DNA from: SIAJ01 sp035258765
GTDB taxonomy: Bacteria > Planctomycetota > Planctomycetia > Gemmatales > Gemmataceae
Assembly: GCA_035258765.1 (NCBI GenBank)
Contig: DATFWZ010000468.1
Coordinates: forward strand, 1-7,149
DNA: 7,149 nucleotides
Direction: 5' to 3'
This document shows positions 1 through 6,918 of the stretch, in pieces. Under the pieces are notes generated by a model. It ran no database searches. It was not told the origin of the DNA and saw only the letters and a program-made list of their open reading frames with translations. The number at the start of each line of letters is the position of its first letter. Positions within the stretch are counted from its first letter, which is position 1. The position numbers were made by a program, and so were the translations under genes.

Positions 1-47
1 CGGGCCGACCCGGCGAACTCGGCGCGATAACGGTCGAGGAGGGTCAT
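1..47 (-). CDS. Possible N-terminal fragment of an unidentified gene (runs off left edge)
   Basis: An ATG on the minus strand opens a stop-free frame reading MTLLDRYRAEFAGSA to the window edge. It lies 42 bp downstream of the permease stop codon on the same strand, so it could be the next gene of the same transcription unit. Only 15 complete codons are visible, there is no clear Shine-Dalgarno sequence, and I do not recognise the product. ABC permeases of this class usually have an ATPase or substrate-binding protein gene next to them, but this short start does not identify either one. A chance open frame in GC-rich DNA is also possible. Confidence 0.35.
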   Translation of the reverse strand, partial: MTLLDRYRAEFAGSA

Positions 48-89
48 AGGAATCCGCAGTGTGGAATGAGTGCTACCGAGGAAAGGATA

Positions 90-1847
90 TCACCGGGCGC
101 GGGCGTAGGCCGTTCGCCTAATGGCAATGAGAATCACCGCCCACGCGCCGAGTGCCAGCGACAGTTGCACCAGGGCCAGAGCGGCCGTGGTCGCGGTGGC
201 CCCGTAGTGCATCTGGTTGAACAACTCCTGCACGAACGTCTGCCGGCCGGGGACCTGGACGATCTTGCTGGCGCTCAGCTCCCCCAGGGCCAGCGCCGTG
301 ACCGCGACAACGGCCAGCAGCCACGCCCCGCGAACGGCCGGCCAGCCGACGTGGCGGAACTCGTCCCACGGACCGGCCCCGTCCACCCGGGCCGACTCGC
401 GCAGGTCGCGGGGCACGTCGCGGACCGCCGGCCAGACGAACGCGACCGCGTACGGGAACAGCCGGGCCACGTGCGCCCACAACACGGGGAGCGGGGTCGA
501 AAGTTCGTAGAGGATGGCCCGCACCGGCCGGGCGTCGCTCCAGCCGAGCAGTACGTCCTCCACGTCCATGAGCCGGTCGATGGCCTCCTTCAATCCGAAC
601 CCGAGGACCGGACCGGGTACCGCCCACAGGGCCACCGCGAGGGCAAATAAGAATCCGCCCCACCACCTCGAATCGGCCGCGAACCACGAAGCTGCCAGGG
701 CCAATCCGGCGGCCAACACGCCGGCCACGACCGCCCATACGAGGCTGTCGAGGACCATCGGCAGCTGCAGGCCGACCGCTCCAGGCACCACCCACAGGGC
801 CAACGCGAGTGCAAGCAGCAATCCGCGCCACCACCGGGAGTCAACCACGAGTGCCAGTCCGGCGGCCAGGACGCCGGCCGCGACCAGCCAAGCGCGGCGA
901 TCGAGAACCATCAGCAGGTGCAGGGTGACCGCCCGCTTCAGTTCCAGGCCGAGCCGCGAGACGGTGAACTCATTCCCGCCGCCAGCCTGCCGGATCAGGC
1001 TCACGACCGGGACCCCCGCATAGGCTGCGACGGCGAGCCCGACAACGATGGCCAATGGCCACCGGGCGCGGCCGAGTCGGAACACCAGAGGCGGACGACC
1101 CGACGCCGTGATCGCGAGCCGCCCCTCCCACCGGCGCAGCAGCAGGCCCACAACCAGGATCGCCAGGAGCGTCGCCGGGAGCGAGACAGCAACCGCCCGG
1201 CCCAGTGCAGTTGGGCCGCCGGTCACAAACTGCGTCAAGACCTCCTCGGCGAAGGTTCGAACCAGGGCCATGTCCGTGACCGCGATCTCCCCGGCCGCCT
1301 GCAGGGCCACCCACACGGCCGCGAGGCCGAACGCCGGGCCCGCGCGCCGGCAACTCACCCGCCAGAAGACGCGCCAGCCCGGGGCGGCCGTCCATGCGTC
1401 TTCTTCAAGTTCCGGCTCGACGCGGGTCAGGCCGAGCCCGGTCAGCCACACGACCCACGGGAGCGCCGCGGCCGCGTGAACGAACGAAGCCCAGAACAGC
1501 CCCTGCGTCCACGGCCGCCACCCGCCGCCGCCGGTCGCCTGCCAGGCCAGCGCGAACAATGGCAGCGGGACGAACAGGCCGACCCCGAGTACGGCGCGCC
1601 AGGCCGAGCGCCCCGGCAGGTCGGTCCGGTAGAGCAGGACGGCCAGCCCGCCGCCGGGCGGGAACGCGAGCAAGAGGGTCAGCGCGCAAAGGCCGAGAGT
1701 ATTCAGCGCGAGTTCGCCGACGCGGCCCGCCTCGGTCCATGCCTCCCACGAGCCCGCCGACATCAATTCGCCGAGCGGGAGCACCAGCGGCAGGCCCAAA
1801 AGGCTGACGAGCAAGGCGAAAGCGACGAGGCGCGCGGGAATCCGCAT
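90..1847 (-). CDS. ABC transporter permease, fused two-domain, iron(III)/thiamine/putrescine class
   Basis: A 585-residue, almost entirely hydrophobic inner-membrane protein built from two fused permease halves, as in FbpB/ThiP-type importers. It would form the channel that passes a substrate delivered by a periplasmic binding protein, powered by a separate ATPase. Neither partner is visible here, and the substrate cannot be inferred. The second half has a clear ATPase-coupling (EAA) loop at residues about 484-507, with ESARVDGAG followed by GWPAVRG. The first half has a more degenerate version at about 149-170 (EDAWTAAPGWRVF). By eye there are about 14 membrane helices against 12 expected for a 6+6 permease. 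The extra pair comes from an internal duplication at residues 309-414. I chose the ATG at 1847 because the signal-anchor-like MRIPARLVAFALLVSLLG begins there. The open frame continues upstream to 1949, but those 34 residues would be translated from the palindromic repeat. No Shine-Dalgarno sequence precedes the chosen start. Confidence 0.88.
   Translation of the reverse strand: MRIPARLVAFALLVSLLGLPLVLPLGELMSAGSWEAWTEAGRVGELALNTLGLCALTLLLAFPPGGGLAVLLYRTDLPGRSAWRAVLGVGLFVPLPLFALAWQATGGGGWRPWTQGLFWASFVHAAAALPWVVWLTGLGLTRVEPELEEDAWTAAPGWRVFWRVSCRRAGPAFGLAAVWVALQAAGEIAVTDMALVRTFAEEVLTQFVTGGPTALGRAVAVSLPATLLAILVVGLLLRRWEGRLAITASGRPPLVFRLGRARWPLAIVVGLAVAAYAGVPVVSLIRQAGGGNEFTVSRLGLELKRAVTLHLLMVLDRRAWLVAAGVLAAGLALVVDSRWWRGLLLALALALWVVPGAVGLQLPMVLDSLVWAVVAGVLAAGLALAASWFAADSRWWGGFLFALAVALWAVPGPVLGFGLKEAIDRLMDVEDVLLGWSDARPVRAILYELSTPLPVLWAHVARLFPYAVAFVWPAVRDVPRDLRESARVDGAGPWDEFRHVGWPAVRGAWLLAVVAVTALALGELSASKIVQVPGRQTFVQELFNQMHYGATATTAALALVQLSLALGAWAVILIAIRRTAYARAR
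606..923 (-). repeat. In-frame direct duplication inside the permease gene
   Basis: Two direct copies lie at 774-923 (150 nt, residues about 309-358) and 606-770 (165 nt, residues about 360-414). Both encode MVLD...W.V.AGVLAAGLAL, then DSRWW.G, then ALA.ALW.VPG.V. Aligned by hand, they match at 35 of 50 residues and about three-quarters of nucleotides. The 774-923 copy lacks five residues (around ASWFA) that are present before DSRWW in the other copy. Each copy covers two hydrophobic segments with a short DSRWW loop between them. The 606-770 copy runs on into GPVLGFGLKEAID and looks like the ancestral one, which makes the copy nearer the N-terminus the likely duplicate. Confidence 0.85.
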
Positions 1848-1853
1848 GGAGTC

Positions 1854-1971
1854 AAGGTAGCCCGCACACTCCGTGTGCCGGGGTCGGCACACGGAGTATG
1901 CCGACAACTTTGAAGGTAGCCCGCACACTCCGTGTGCGGGGGTCGGCACACGGAGTGTGCCGACTACTGTT
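1854..1971. repeat. Two tandem 59-bp palindromic (REP/MITE-like) repeat units
   Basis: Two direct copies with a 59-bp period (1854-1912 and 1913-1971) begin AAGGTAGCCCGCACACTCC. Each copy contains GCACACTCCGTGTGC followed by its reverse complement. The four arms are at 1864-1878, 1887-1901, 1923-1937 and 1946-1960. The second copy is a perfect 15-bp inverted repeat around an 8-nt loop, and the first has one mismatch in its right arm (GTATGC). Each arm is also a small hairpin in its own right (GCACAC-TCC-GTGTGC). The element sits between two minus-strand genes and ends 6 bp before the permease start codon. It encodes no protein. It resembles an intergenic REP or MITE family, but copy number elsewhere in the genome cannot be seen from here. 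Confidence 0.85.
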
Positions 1972-1978
1972 CAATGAC

Positions 1979-2014
1979 GCGGCCCGGCCCGATCCTCGGA
2001 TCGGGCCGGGCCGC
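1979..2014 (-). terminator. Strong GC-rich hairpin after the propeller gene, candidate terminator
   Basis: A perfect 17-bp inverted repeat with arm GCGGCCCGGCCCGATCC and a two-base centre; in RNA this folds to about a 16-bp stem with a CUCG loop. It begins 17 bp beyond the stop codon of the minus-strand propeller gene, where a terminator is expected. There is no T-run after it on the minus strand, so it is not a textbook intrinsic terminator. It could instead be an RNA 3'-end stabiliser or part of the neighbouring repeat element. Confidence 0.55.
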
Positions 2015-2031
2015 CATGGCCGACCGTCGCG

Positions 2032-3735
2032 TCACCCCTTCTTTTCCGGCTCCTTCTTTTCCGGCTCTTTCTTGGGCGGTTCTTTCTTCTCGGGTTCCTT
2101 CTTCGGCGGCTCCTTCTTGGGCGGCGGCTCCTTGAACTCGGGCAGCTTCGGCTCCGGCGGCGGCTCGACCTTCTTGGGCGGCGGGGGCGGCTGTCGGAGC
2201 AGGACCGGGGCCACCCGGGCGCGGTCGTGCAGGCACACCAGGAGGCCGTTGCTCCCGGCCAGGTACAGCCGGTCGTTCACCTCGTTCGTCACGGGGACGT
2301 TGAACTCCGATACGTCCAGGGCCGACAGCGTCTGACCGCGGACCGCGTCGATCACCAGCAAGCGCCCGCGGCGGTCGAGAGCGTAGACGTAGCTCGGGTT
2401 CGCGGCCAGTACTAGCTCCACCTCCTCATTCGGGGCGGGCCGGATCCGCCCGTCCGGCAGCCGGGCGTTCCACATCGGCTCGAGCGTCCCACGCTTGAGT
2501 CGGATCAACCCCCACCGAGCGCCGACTACGAACAGCGAGTCGTCGGTCAATAGCGGCTTCTGCTCGACCGGCCCGCCGGTGGTGAATTTCCCCCGGGGCA
2601 GGGTGTTGGCCGCCATGGCCACCTCGCGGAGCTCCCGAACGCTCAGGGAGATCAGGTTGGAGTCGGCGGTGGCCACGTACAGGTAGTCGCCCTGGGTCGC
2701 CAGCGGAGCGGTGACGTCCGCCTCCGTGATGAATTCGGTGGAGATGACGTTCGTCTTTGTGGATTCGCGGTGGGCGGTGAACACGATCCGGCCGGTGTAC
2801 GAGGACAGGCGCTCGCTCCCAGGCTCGGCCGGGTCGCTGGTCAGCACCGGCGTGTCCTCCAGCTTGCCGCCGGCGAGCAATTCCCAGAGGTACTTGACCC
2901 GGGTGGGGGCCTCCTTGCTGCTCAGCTCATGGACGTCCCGCAGGTTCGGTAGCATGCCGACCGACGGGGTCCGGGCCGCCTCCACCTCTCGGTACGGCGG
3001 TTGCAACGTCTTCAGCCCGGTGATGGAGACGCTGCTGTCGATCGCGTTGGACCCGCGGGTGAACGGCGGGCGGAGGATCTCCAGCCGGGCGATCGACGGC
3101 GACCGGTTCTGCGGCGTGGACAGGGCGTCGGCCGGATCTGGGCGCAAGCTGATTGTCTGGACCGGGTCCGGGTATTCGATCGGCTTGGGCGGCCGGTACC
3201 CGGGGATCTTCTCGGTGTGCGAGTAGGCGACGATTCGGCGGTTCGAGAGGGGGATGTACAGGCTGGTGGCATCCACCGCGGGGCCGGCCGCGGCCGTGGA
3301 CACCATCTCCTCCGAGTACTTCGTCTTTCCGTCCACGCGGTCGAGGATCAGGAGCCGCTGCCCGTGCGCGACGTACACCTCGGTCGGCCCGATGCCGAGC
3401 GGGCGGACGACGCCGGGCGGGAGGGCGGGGCGGTAAGTCCAGATGACGTCCCCGGGCCGGCGGAACGACCGCGGGTTGGGGTTCGCCTGGATGGCGATGA
3501 TCCGCCCGGACCGGAGTTGCACGAACACCTGGTCGTCGGCCGGTTGGACGGTGACAATGCCGTCCCCGCGGTCCACGACCGGGAGGAAGAGTCGCCACGA
3601 GGTAACCAGGTTGAGACGGCTCAAGTCGCTGGCGGCCGGCTCGACGGCCCGGGTGGAGATGGTCGTTGTGGGGGCCTGGGCCGCCAGCGGGGCGGCCAGG
3701 ATTGCGACGGCCAGGGCCGTCAGCCGGGTGGTCAT
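2032..3735 (-). CDS. Exported PQQ-like beta-propeller repeat protein with Pro/Lys/Glu-rich tail
   Basis: A 567-residue predicted secreted protein. Residues 1-21 form a signal peptide (MTTRLTALAVAILAAPLAA, then QA) with a likely cut near AQA/PT, and no lipobox is visible. Residues about 45-505 show propeller-blade motifs of the PQQ-like/BamB type: QVFVQLRSGRIIAI, RLLILDRVDGKTKY, YLYVATADSNLISLS, LFVVGARWGLIRL, YVYALDRRGRLLVIDAVRGQ and DRLYLAGSNGLLVCL. A less regular stretch at about 175-290 separates the early and late blades. Residues about 515-567 are a low-complexity tail of Pro, Lys and Glu. These propellers usually act as scaffolds in the cell envelope. Nothing indicates real PQQ binding or enzyme activity, so the role is unknown. 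The open frame extends to 3954, but the signal peptide and a GGAGG 10 nt upstream favour 3735. The ATG at 3744 (three residues longer) is the alternative. The gene is transcribed away from the DUF1549/DUF1553 gene. Confidence 0.85.
   Translation of the reverse strand: MTTRLTALAVAILAAPLAAQAPTTTISTRAVEPAASDLSRLNLVTSWRLFLPVVDRGDGIVTVQPADDQVFVQLRSGRIIAIQANPNPRSFRRPGDVIWTYRPALPPGVVRPLGIGPTEVYVAHGQRLLILDRVDGKTKYSEEMVSTAAAGPAVDATSLYIPLSNRRIVAYSHTEKIPGYRPPKPIEYPDPVQTISLRPDPADALSTPQNRSPSIARLEILRPPFTRGSNAIDSSVSITGLKTLQPPYREVEAARTPSVGMLPNLRDVHELSSKEAPTRVKYLWELLAGGKLEDTPVLTSDPAEPGSERLSSYTGRIVFTAHRESTKTNVISTEFITEADVTAPLATQGDYLYVATADSNLISLSVRELREVAMAANTLPRGKFTTGGPVEQKPLLTDDSLFVVGARWGLIRLKRGTLEPMWNARLPDGRIRPAPNEEVELVLAANPSYVYALDRRGRLLVIDAVRGQTLSALDVSEFNVPVTNEVNDRLYLAGSNGLLVCLHDRARVAPVLLRQPPPPPKKVEPPPEPKLPEFKEPPPKKEPPKKEPEKKEPPKKEPEKKEPEKKG
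2059..2118 (-). repeat. Coding tandem repeat in the propeller tail
   Basis: Two adjacent 30-nt units (2089-2118 and 2059-2088) each encode KKEPPKKEPE, at residues 540-549 and 550-559. A shorter KKEPEKKG follows to the C-terminus. The two units differ at 7 of 30 nucleotides, and all seven differences are at third codon positions, so the peptide is identical. The tail is preceded by a proline-rich stretch (QPPPPPKKVEPPPEP). It is likely an unstructured, highly charged extension that may contact the cell wall or another polyanionic surface; that role is inferred. Confidence 0.85.
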
Positions 3736-3945
3736 GATGCGCATCCCTCCCGACGGGGGGCGGGTGACGGGAAAACCAGCGATGCGGTTACTGTACCACG
3801 GCCGCCGGGTCGACAACAGGCGGCCGCGTGCCAACCGAGGCGCCGGGGCGGCCGGCCGGTCCGGTTGTAGGGGCTTGACTTCTCCCGCCGCCGGCATCAT
3901 CGTAAACCCATCCCGCCTTCCCGCCCTGTCCCCGCCGGATCCGCC
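3736..3945. promoter_or_regulatory. Divergent intergenic region with weak promoter candidates
   Basis: This 210-bp gap separates two genes transcribed outward, so it should hold promoters for both. For the plus strand, TTGACT at 3875-3880 is a good -35-like match, but the best -10-like sequence at the right distance (around 3898-3903) is poor. For the minus strand, TACAGT (3790-3795) with TTGTCG (3811-3816) is a weak pair with a short 15-nt spacer. No operator-like palindrome or riboswitch is evident. The region also includes the propeller gene's ribosome binding site. The plus-strand gene has no recognisable Shine-Dalgarno sequence. Confidence 0.3.
3745..3751 (-). promoter_or_regulatory. Ribosome binding site deciding the propeller gene start
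   Basis: The minus strand reads GGGAGGG here, the clearest Shine-Dalgarno match in the window. Its GGAGG core lies 10 nt before the ATG at 3735 but only 1 nt before the ATG at 3744. This argues for 3735 as the true start, although the spacing is slightly long. Confidence 0.5.
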
Positions 3946-6621
3946 ATGCGCCACCTCCTTCCCGCGGTCGCCGGCCTACTCCTGGCCCTCCCGGCACAGG
4001 CCAAGCCAGTCCACCTGAAGGCCCTGGCTGATTACATCGGCCCCGGCCTCCCGAAAGCGGTGAACGACTGCCGCACCTGCCACGTACCCGACACGCCAGA
4101 CGAGCCCGGGAAGCCGCATAACGCGTTCGGCAAGCGCGTCGCCGAGTGGCGGAAGGAGCGCCGGGCCGCCGGGCTGCCCAATGACATCCCGTCCGCCCTC
4201 GACGCGTTGGCCGACGAGGACGCCGACAAGGACGGGGCCGGCAACCTGGTCGAAATCCTGACCGGCCACCTGCCGGGTGACGCGAAGGACGTTCCCACGC
4301 TCGCCGAGAGGGCCGAGGGGGCGAAGAAGCTCGCGGCCTTGCGGGCGGCCCGGGCCGAGTACGCGTGGGAGCCGTTCAAACCGGTCAAGCGCCCGGCCGT
4401 GCCGAAGGTGAAGAACGCCGGTTGGGTTCGCAACCCGATCGACGCATTCGTCGCCGAGCAGCACGAGCGGCAAGGCCTGACCCCGCGGCCCGAGGCGGCG
4501 AAGGCGGTCCTCCTGCGCCGGGTCTACCTCGACCTGATCGGCCTCCCGCCGACCCGCGAACAGCTCCACGCGTTTCTCAACGACTCATCGACGGATGCTT
4601 TTGAAAAGGTGGTGGACCAGCTCCTGCGCTCCCCGCAATACGGCGAGGCCCAGGCCCGGCACTGGATGGACGTCTGGCGCTACTCCGACTGGGCGGGGTA
4701 CGCGGCCGAGATCCGCGACAGCCAGCCGCACGTCTGGCGGTGGCGAGACTGGATCATCGAGAGCCTGAACGCGGACAAGGGCTACGACCAGATGGTCAAG
4801 GAGATGCTCGCGGCCGACGAACTGGCCCCCGACGACCCAAATACGCTTCGGGCGACCGGATTCCTGGTCCGCAACTGGTACAAGTTCAGCCGCGAGGTGG
4901 TCCTGGACCGGACGGTCGAGCACACGGCCAAGGCGTTCCTCGGCCTGACGGTCAACTGCGCCAAGTGTCACGACCACATGTACGACCCGATCCCGCAAAC
5001 CGAGTTCTACGCCTTCCGGGCGATCTTCCAGAGCCACGACATCCGCACCGACCGCGTCGCTGGCCAGCCGGACCTGCTCAAGGATGGGGTGGTCCGCGTG
5101 TACGACGCACACGCCGACACGCCGACGTACCTGTTCGTCCGCGGCAACGAAAAGGACCCGGACAAGTCGAAGCCGATCCCCCCGGCGGTGCCCGCGGCGC
5201 TGGCCGGGCCGCGGTTCGAGATCAAGCCGGTGAGCCTGCCGCCGTTCGCGGTGGCCCCCGACAACCGGCCGTTCGTCATGGAGGAGACGCGCAAGGCGAA
5301 CGACGCGGCCGTCACGGCGACGTCCGCCCGCGGCCCGCGCGAGACCGCCCGGGCCCGGCTGGGCACCGTCCTGCTGGGGGATAACCCGTGGTCGGTCGTC
5401 GGCCGGCTCACGGTCATGGAAGAGCGCGACGACCGGCGGGCCCTCGCGGAGTCCGAGCCTCGCTCTGCCGAGCTCCGTCGCGACGTGTTCAATGCCCTCG
5501 TCGCGGTCGAGGGGATCGACCAGAAGGCGAAACCCGACGACTGGAAGTCGGCCGCGACGAAGGCGGGCACCCTGCAACGGGACCTCGCCCTTACCGATGC
5601 CCGCAAGGCGCTCGCCGCGGCCAGGCTCGCGCGCTGGCTGCCGACGCCGAAGGGGCAACCGGACCCGGCCAAGAAGCGGGCCGACGCCGAGGCGGCGCTC
5701 GCCAAGGCTGAGGCCGCGATGAAGATGCCCCCGTCGCCGACGTTCACCCCGCGACCGGTCAAGACCTACCCGGCGACGAGCACCGGCCGCCGGCTGGCGC
5801 TGGCCAACTGGATCGCCGACGCGAAGAACCCGCTCGCGGCCCGCGTCGCGGTCAATCACGTGTGGCTAAGGCGCTTCGGCACCGCCCTGGTGCCGACCGT
5901 CTTCGACTTCGGCAACAACGGCCAGCCGCCGACTCATCCCAAGCTCCTCGACTGGCTCGCGGCCGAATTGGTCGAGCGCCACTGGTCGCTCAAGGAGCTA
6001 CACCGGTTGATCGTGACGAGCGCCGCGTACCGCATGGATACGGGGCCCGACGCGGCCGACGCCGCCCGTGACGCGGACAACCGCTACCTCTGGCGAATGA
6101 ACCCCCGGCGGATGACGGCCGAAGCGGTCCGCGACTCCGTGCTGTACGTCGCGGGTGAGCTGGACCTCACGCCGGGGGGGCCCGAACTCGACCAGAACGC
6201 CGGGATGACCGCGAAGCGTCGGAGCCTGTACTTCCGGCACGCGCCCGAGAAGCAGATGGTGTTCCTGGAGCTGTTCGACGCGGCCAGCCCGGTCGAATGC
6301 TACCGGCGCACGGAGAGCGTCGTCCCGCAACAGGCTCTGGCGCTGGCCAACAGCCCGTTGACGCAGACCCAGTCCCGGACCCTCGCCGCGAAGCTAAGCG
6401 CCGCGAACGCGGACGACCCTGCATTCATCACGGCCGCATTCGAGACGGTCGTCACCCGCCCGCCGACGGCAGCCGAGCGGGACACGTGTGCCAAGTTCCT
6501 GATGGATCAATCCGAGGTGCTGGCTGCCAAGAAACTGCCACAAACCGACTCCCGCCGCCGCGCCCGCGAGAGCCTGGTCCTGGTCCTGATGAACCATAAT
6601 GACTTTGTCACCATTCGGTGA
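3946..6621 (+). CDS. Secreted DUF1549/DUF1553 (PSD1-type) protein with CxxCH and EF-hand-like N-terminal region
   Basis: An 891-residue exported protein of a family greatly expanded in Planctomycetes. Residues 1-19 are a signal peptide (MRHLLPAVAGLLLALPAQA). Residue 42 begins CRTCH, a c-type heme attachment motif. Residues 92-103 (DADKDGAGNLVE) fit a calcium-binding EF-hand loop, with D1, D3, D5, G6, N9 and E12. DUF1549 spans about 162-365, from NPIDAFV through RRVYLDLIGLPPT and HWMDVWRYSDWAGY to NCAKCHDHMYDPI at 337-349, a second CxxCH. A variable middle follows, with an Ala/Lys-rich, probably helical stretch near 540-595. DUF1553 spans about 612-885 (GRRLALANWIADAKNPLAAR, then LDWLAAELVERHWSLKELHRL, RRMTAEAVRDSVL, and VPQQALALANSP). 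The family's biochemistry is not established; redox or polysaccharide-related roles have been suggested. The frequent DUF1501 partner is absent downstream. The ATG at 3946 sits directly before the signal peptide. Confidence 0.93.
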   Translation: MRHLLPAVAGLLLALPAQAKPVHLKALADYIGPGLPKAVNDCRTCHVPDTPDEPGKPHNAFGKRVAEWRKERRAAGLPNDIPSALDALADEDADKDGAGNLVEILTGHLPGDAKDVPTLAERAEGAKKLAALRAARAEYAWEPFKPVKRPAVPKVKNAGWVRNPIDAFVAEQHERQGLTPRPEAAKAVLLRRVYLDLIGLPPTREQLHAFLNDSSTDAFEKVVDQLLRSPQYGEAQARHWMDVWRYSDWAGYAAEIRDSQPHVWRWRDWIIESLNADKGYDQMVKEMLAADELAPDDPNTLRATGFLVRNWYKFSREVVLDRTVEHTAKAFLGLTVNCAKCHDHMYDPIPQTEFYAFRAIFQSHDIRTDRVAGQPDLLKDGVVRVYDAHADTPTYLFVRGNEKDPDKSKPIPPAVPAALAGPRFEIKPVSLPPFAVAPDNRPFVMEETRKANDAAVTATSARGPRETARARLGTVLLGDNPWSVVGRLTVMEERDDRRALAESEPRSAELRRDVFNALVAVEGIDQKAKPDDWKSAATKAGTLQRDLALTDARKALAAARLARWLPTPKGQPDPAKKRADAEAALAKAEAAMKMPPSPTFTPRPVKTYPATSTGRRLALANWIADAKNPLAARVAVNHVWLRRFGTALVPTVFDFGNNGQPPTHPKLLDWLAAELVERHWSLKELHRLIVTSAAYRMDTGPDAADAARDADNRYLWRMNPRRMTAEAVRDSVLYVAGELDLTPGGPELDQNAGMTAKRRSLYFRHAPEKQMVFLELFDAASPVECYRRTESVVPQQALALANSPLTQTQSRTLAAKLSAANADDPAFITAAFETVVTRPPTAAERDTCAKFLMDQSEVLAAKKLPQTDSRRRARESLVLVLMNHNDFVTIR

Positions 6622-6628
6622 GTGAGTC

Positions 6629-6916
6629 GTGGGCCAGTTGTTCGCCAAGATTCGACAGCTGGTCGCCGACGAGAAGTACCTCGTCGGCCAACACGCCTCG
6701 GAACGGCTCGAGGAACGCGGTATCATGGAATGGCAGGTGGTGGCCGGAATCGAGGACGGTACGCTTATCGCCGAGCGGCCGAGTGCCACGCCAAATCCGG
6801 CAGTCGAGGTTCGGGAGTGCTTGCCCGACGGGACCGAGTTCAAGGCCGTGTGGTCGTACCTCGCGACCAGCGACGTGGCTAAACTCGTCACCGTCCATTT
6901 CTTTGACGGGGATTGA
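6629..6916 (+). CDS. DUF4258-like small protein
   Basis: A 95-residue soluble protein with the pattern of the DUF4258 family: a central HASERLEERGI (residues 22-32), a helix followed by GIEDGTLIAERP, then beta-strand-like FKAVWSYL and a final KLVTVHFFD. Members of this family often sit in small two-gene cassettes and are suspected to be RelE-like toxins, but the biochemical function is generally unproven. It starts with GTG, 7 bp after the stop codon of the DUF1549/DUF1553 gene, so it may be co-transcribed with it. A weak GGTGAG lies just upstream. The next gene starts 2 bp after its stop. No signal peptide or membrane segment is present, so it is probably cytoplasmic, unlike the preceding exported protein. 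Confidence 0.72.
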   Translation: MGQLFAKIRQLVADEKYLVGQHASERLEERGIMEWQVVAGIEDGTLIAERPSATPNPAVEVRECLPDGTEFKAVWSYLATSDVAKLVTVHFFDGD

Positions 6917-6918
6917 AA

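Noticed and set aside
918..1913. Long plus-strand open frame (331 residues) opposite the permease
   Set aside because: Low-complexity Arg/Gln/Pro/Gly-rich translation with no recognisable motifs; a typical antisense shadow in GC-rich DNA.
1848..1949. Upstream extension of the permease frame to 619 residues
   Set aside because: The extra 34 residues would be encoded by the palindromic repeat and do not resemble a permease N-terminus; the hydrophobic leader begins at 1847.
1854..1971. CRISPR array
   Set aside because: Only two copies, the repeat unit is continuous with no unique spacers, and there are no cas genes.
2032..2190. Pyrimidine-rich tract as a non-coding regulatory repeat
   Set aside because: It is the coding strand complement of the Lys/Pro/Glu tail, and third-position-only divergence in its repeats shows it is protein-coding.
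3736..3954. Upstream extension of the propeller frame to 640 residues
   Set aside because: It would overlap the divergent gene's start and place a signal peptide 70 residues inside the protein; the SD and signal peptide support 3735.
4585..5859. Long minus-strand open frame (424 residues) opposite the DUF1549/DUF1553 gene
   Set aside because: Arg/Val/Gly/Asp-rich with no family motifs, while the plus strand carries unmistakable DUF1549 and DUF1553 signatures throughout.
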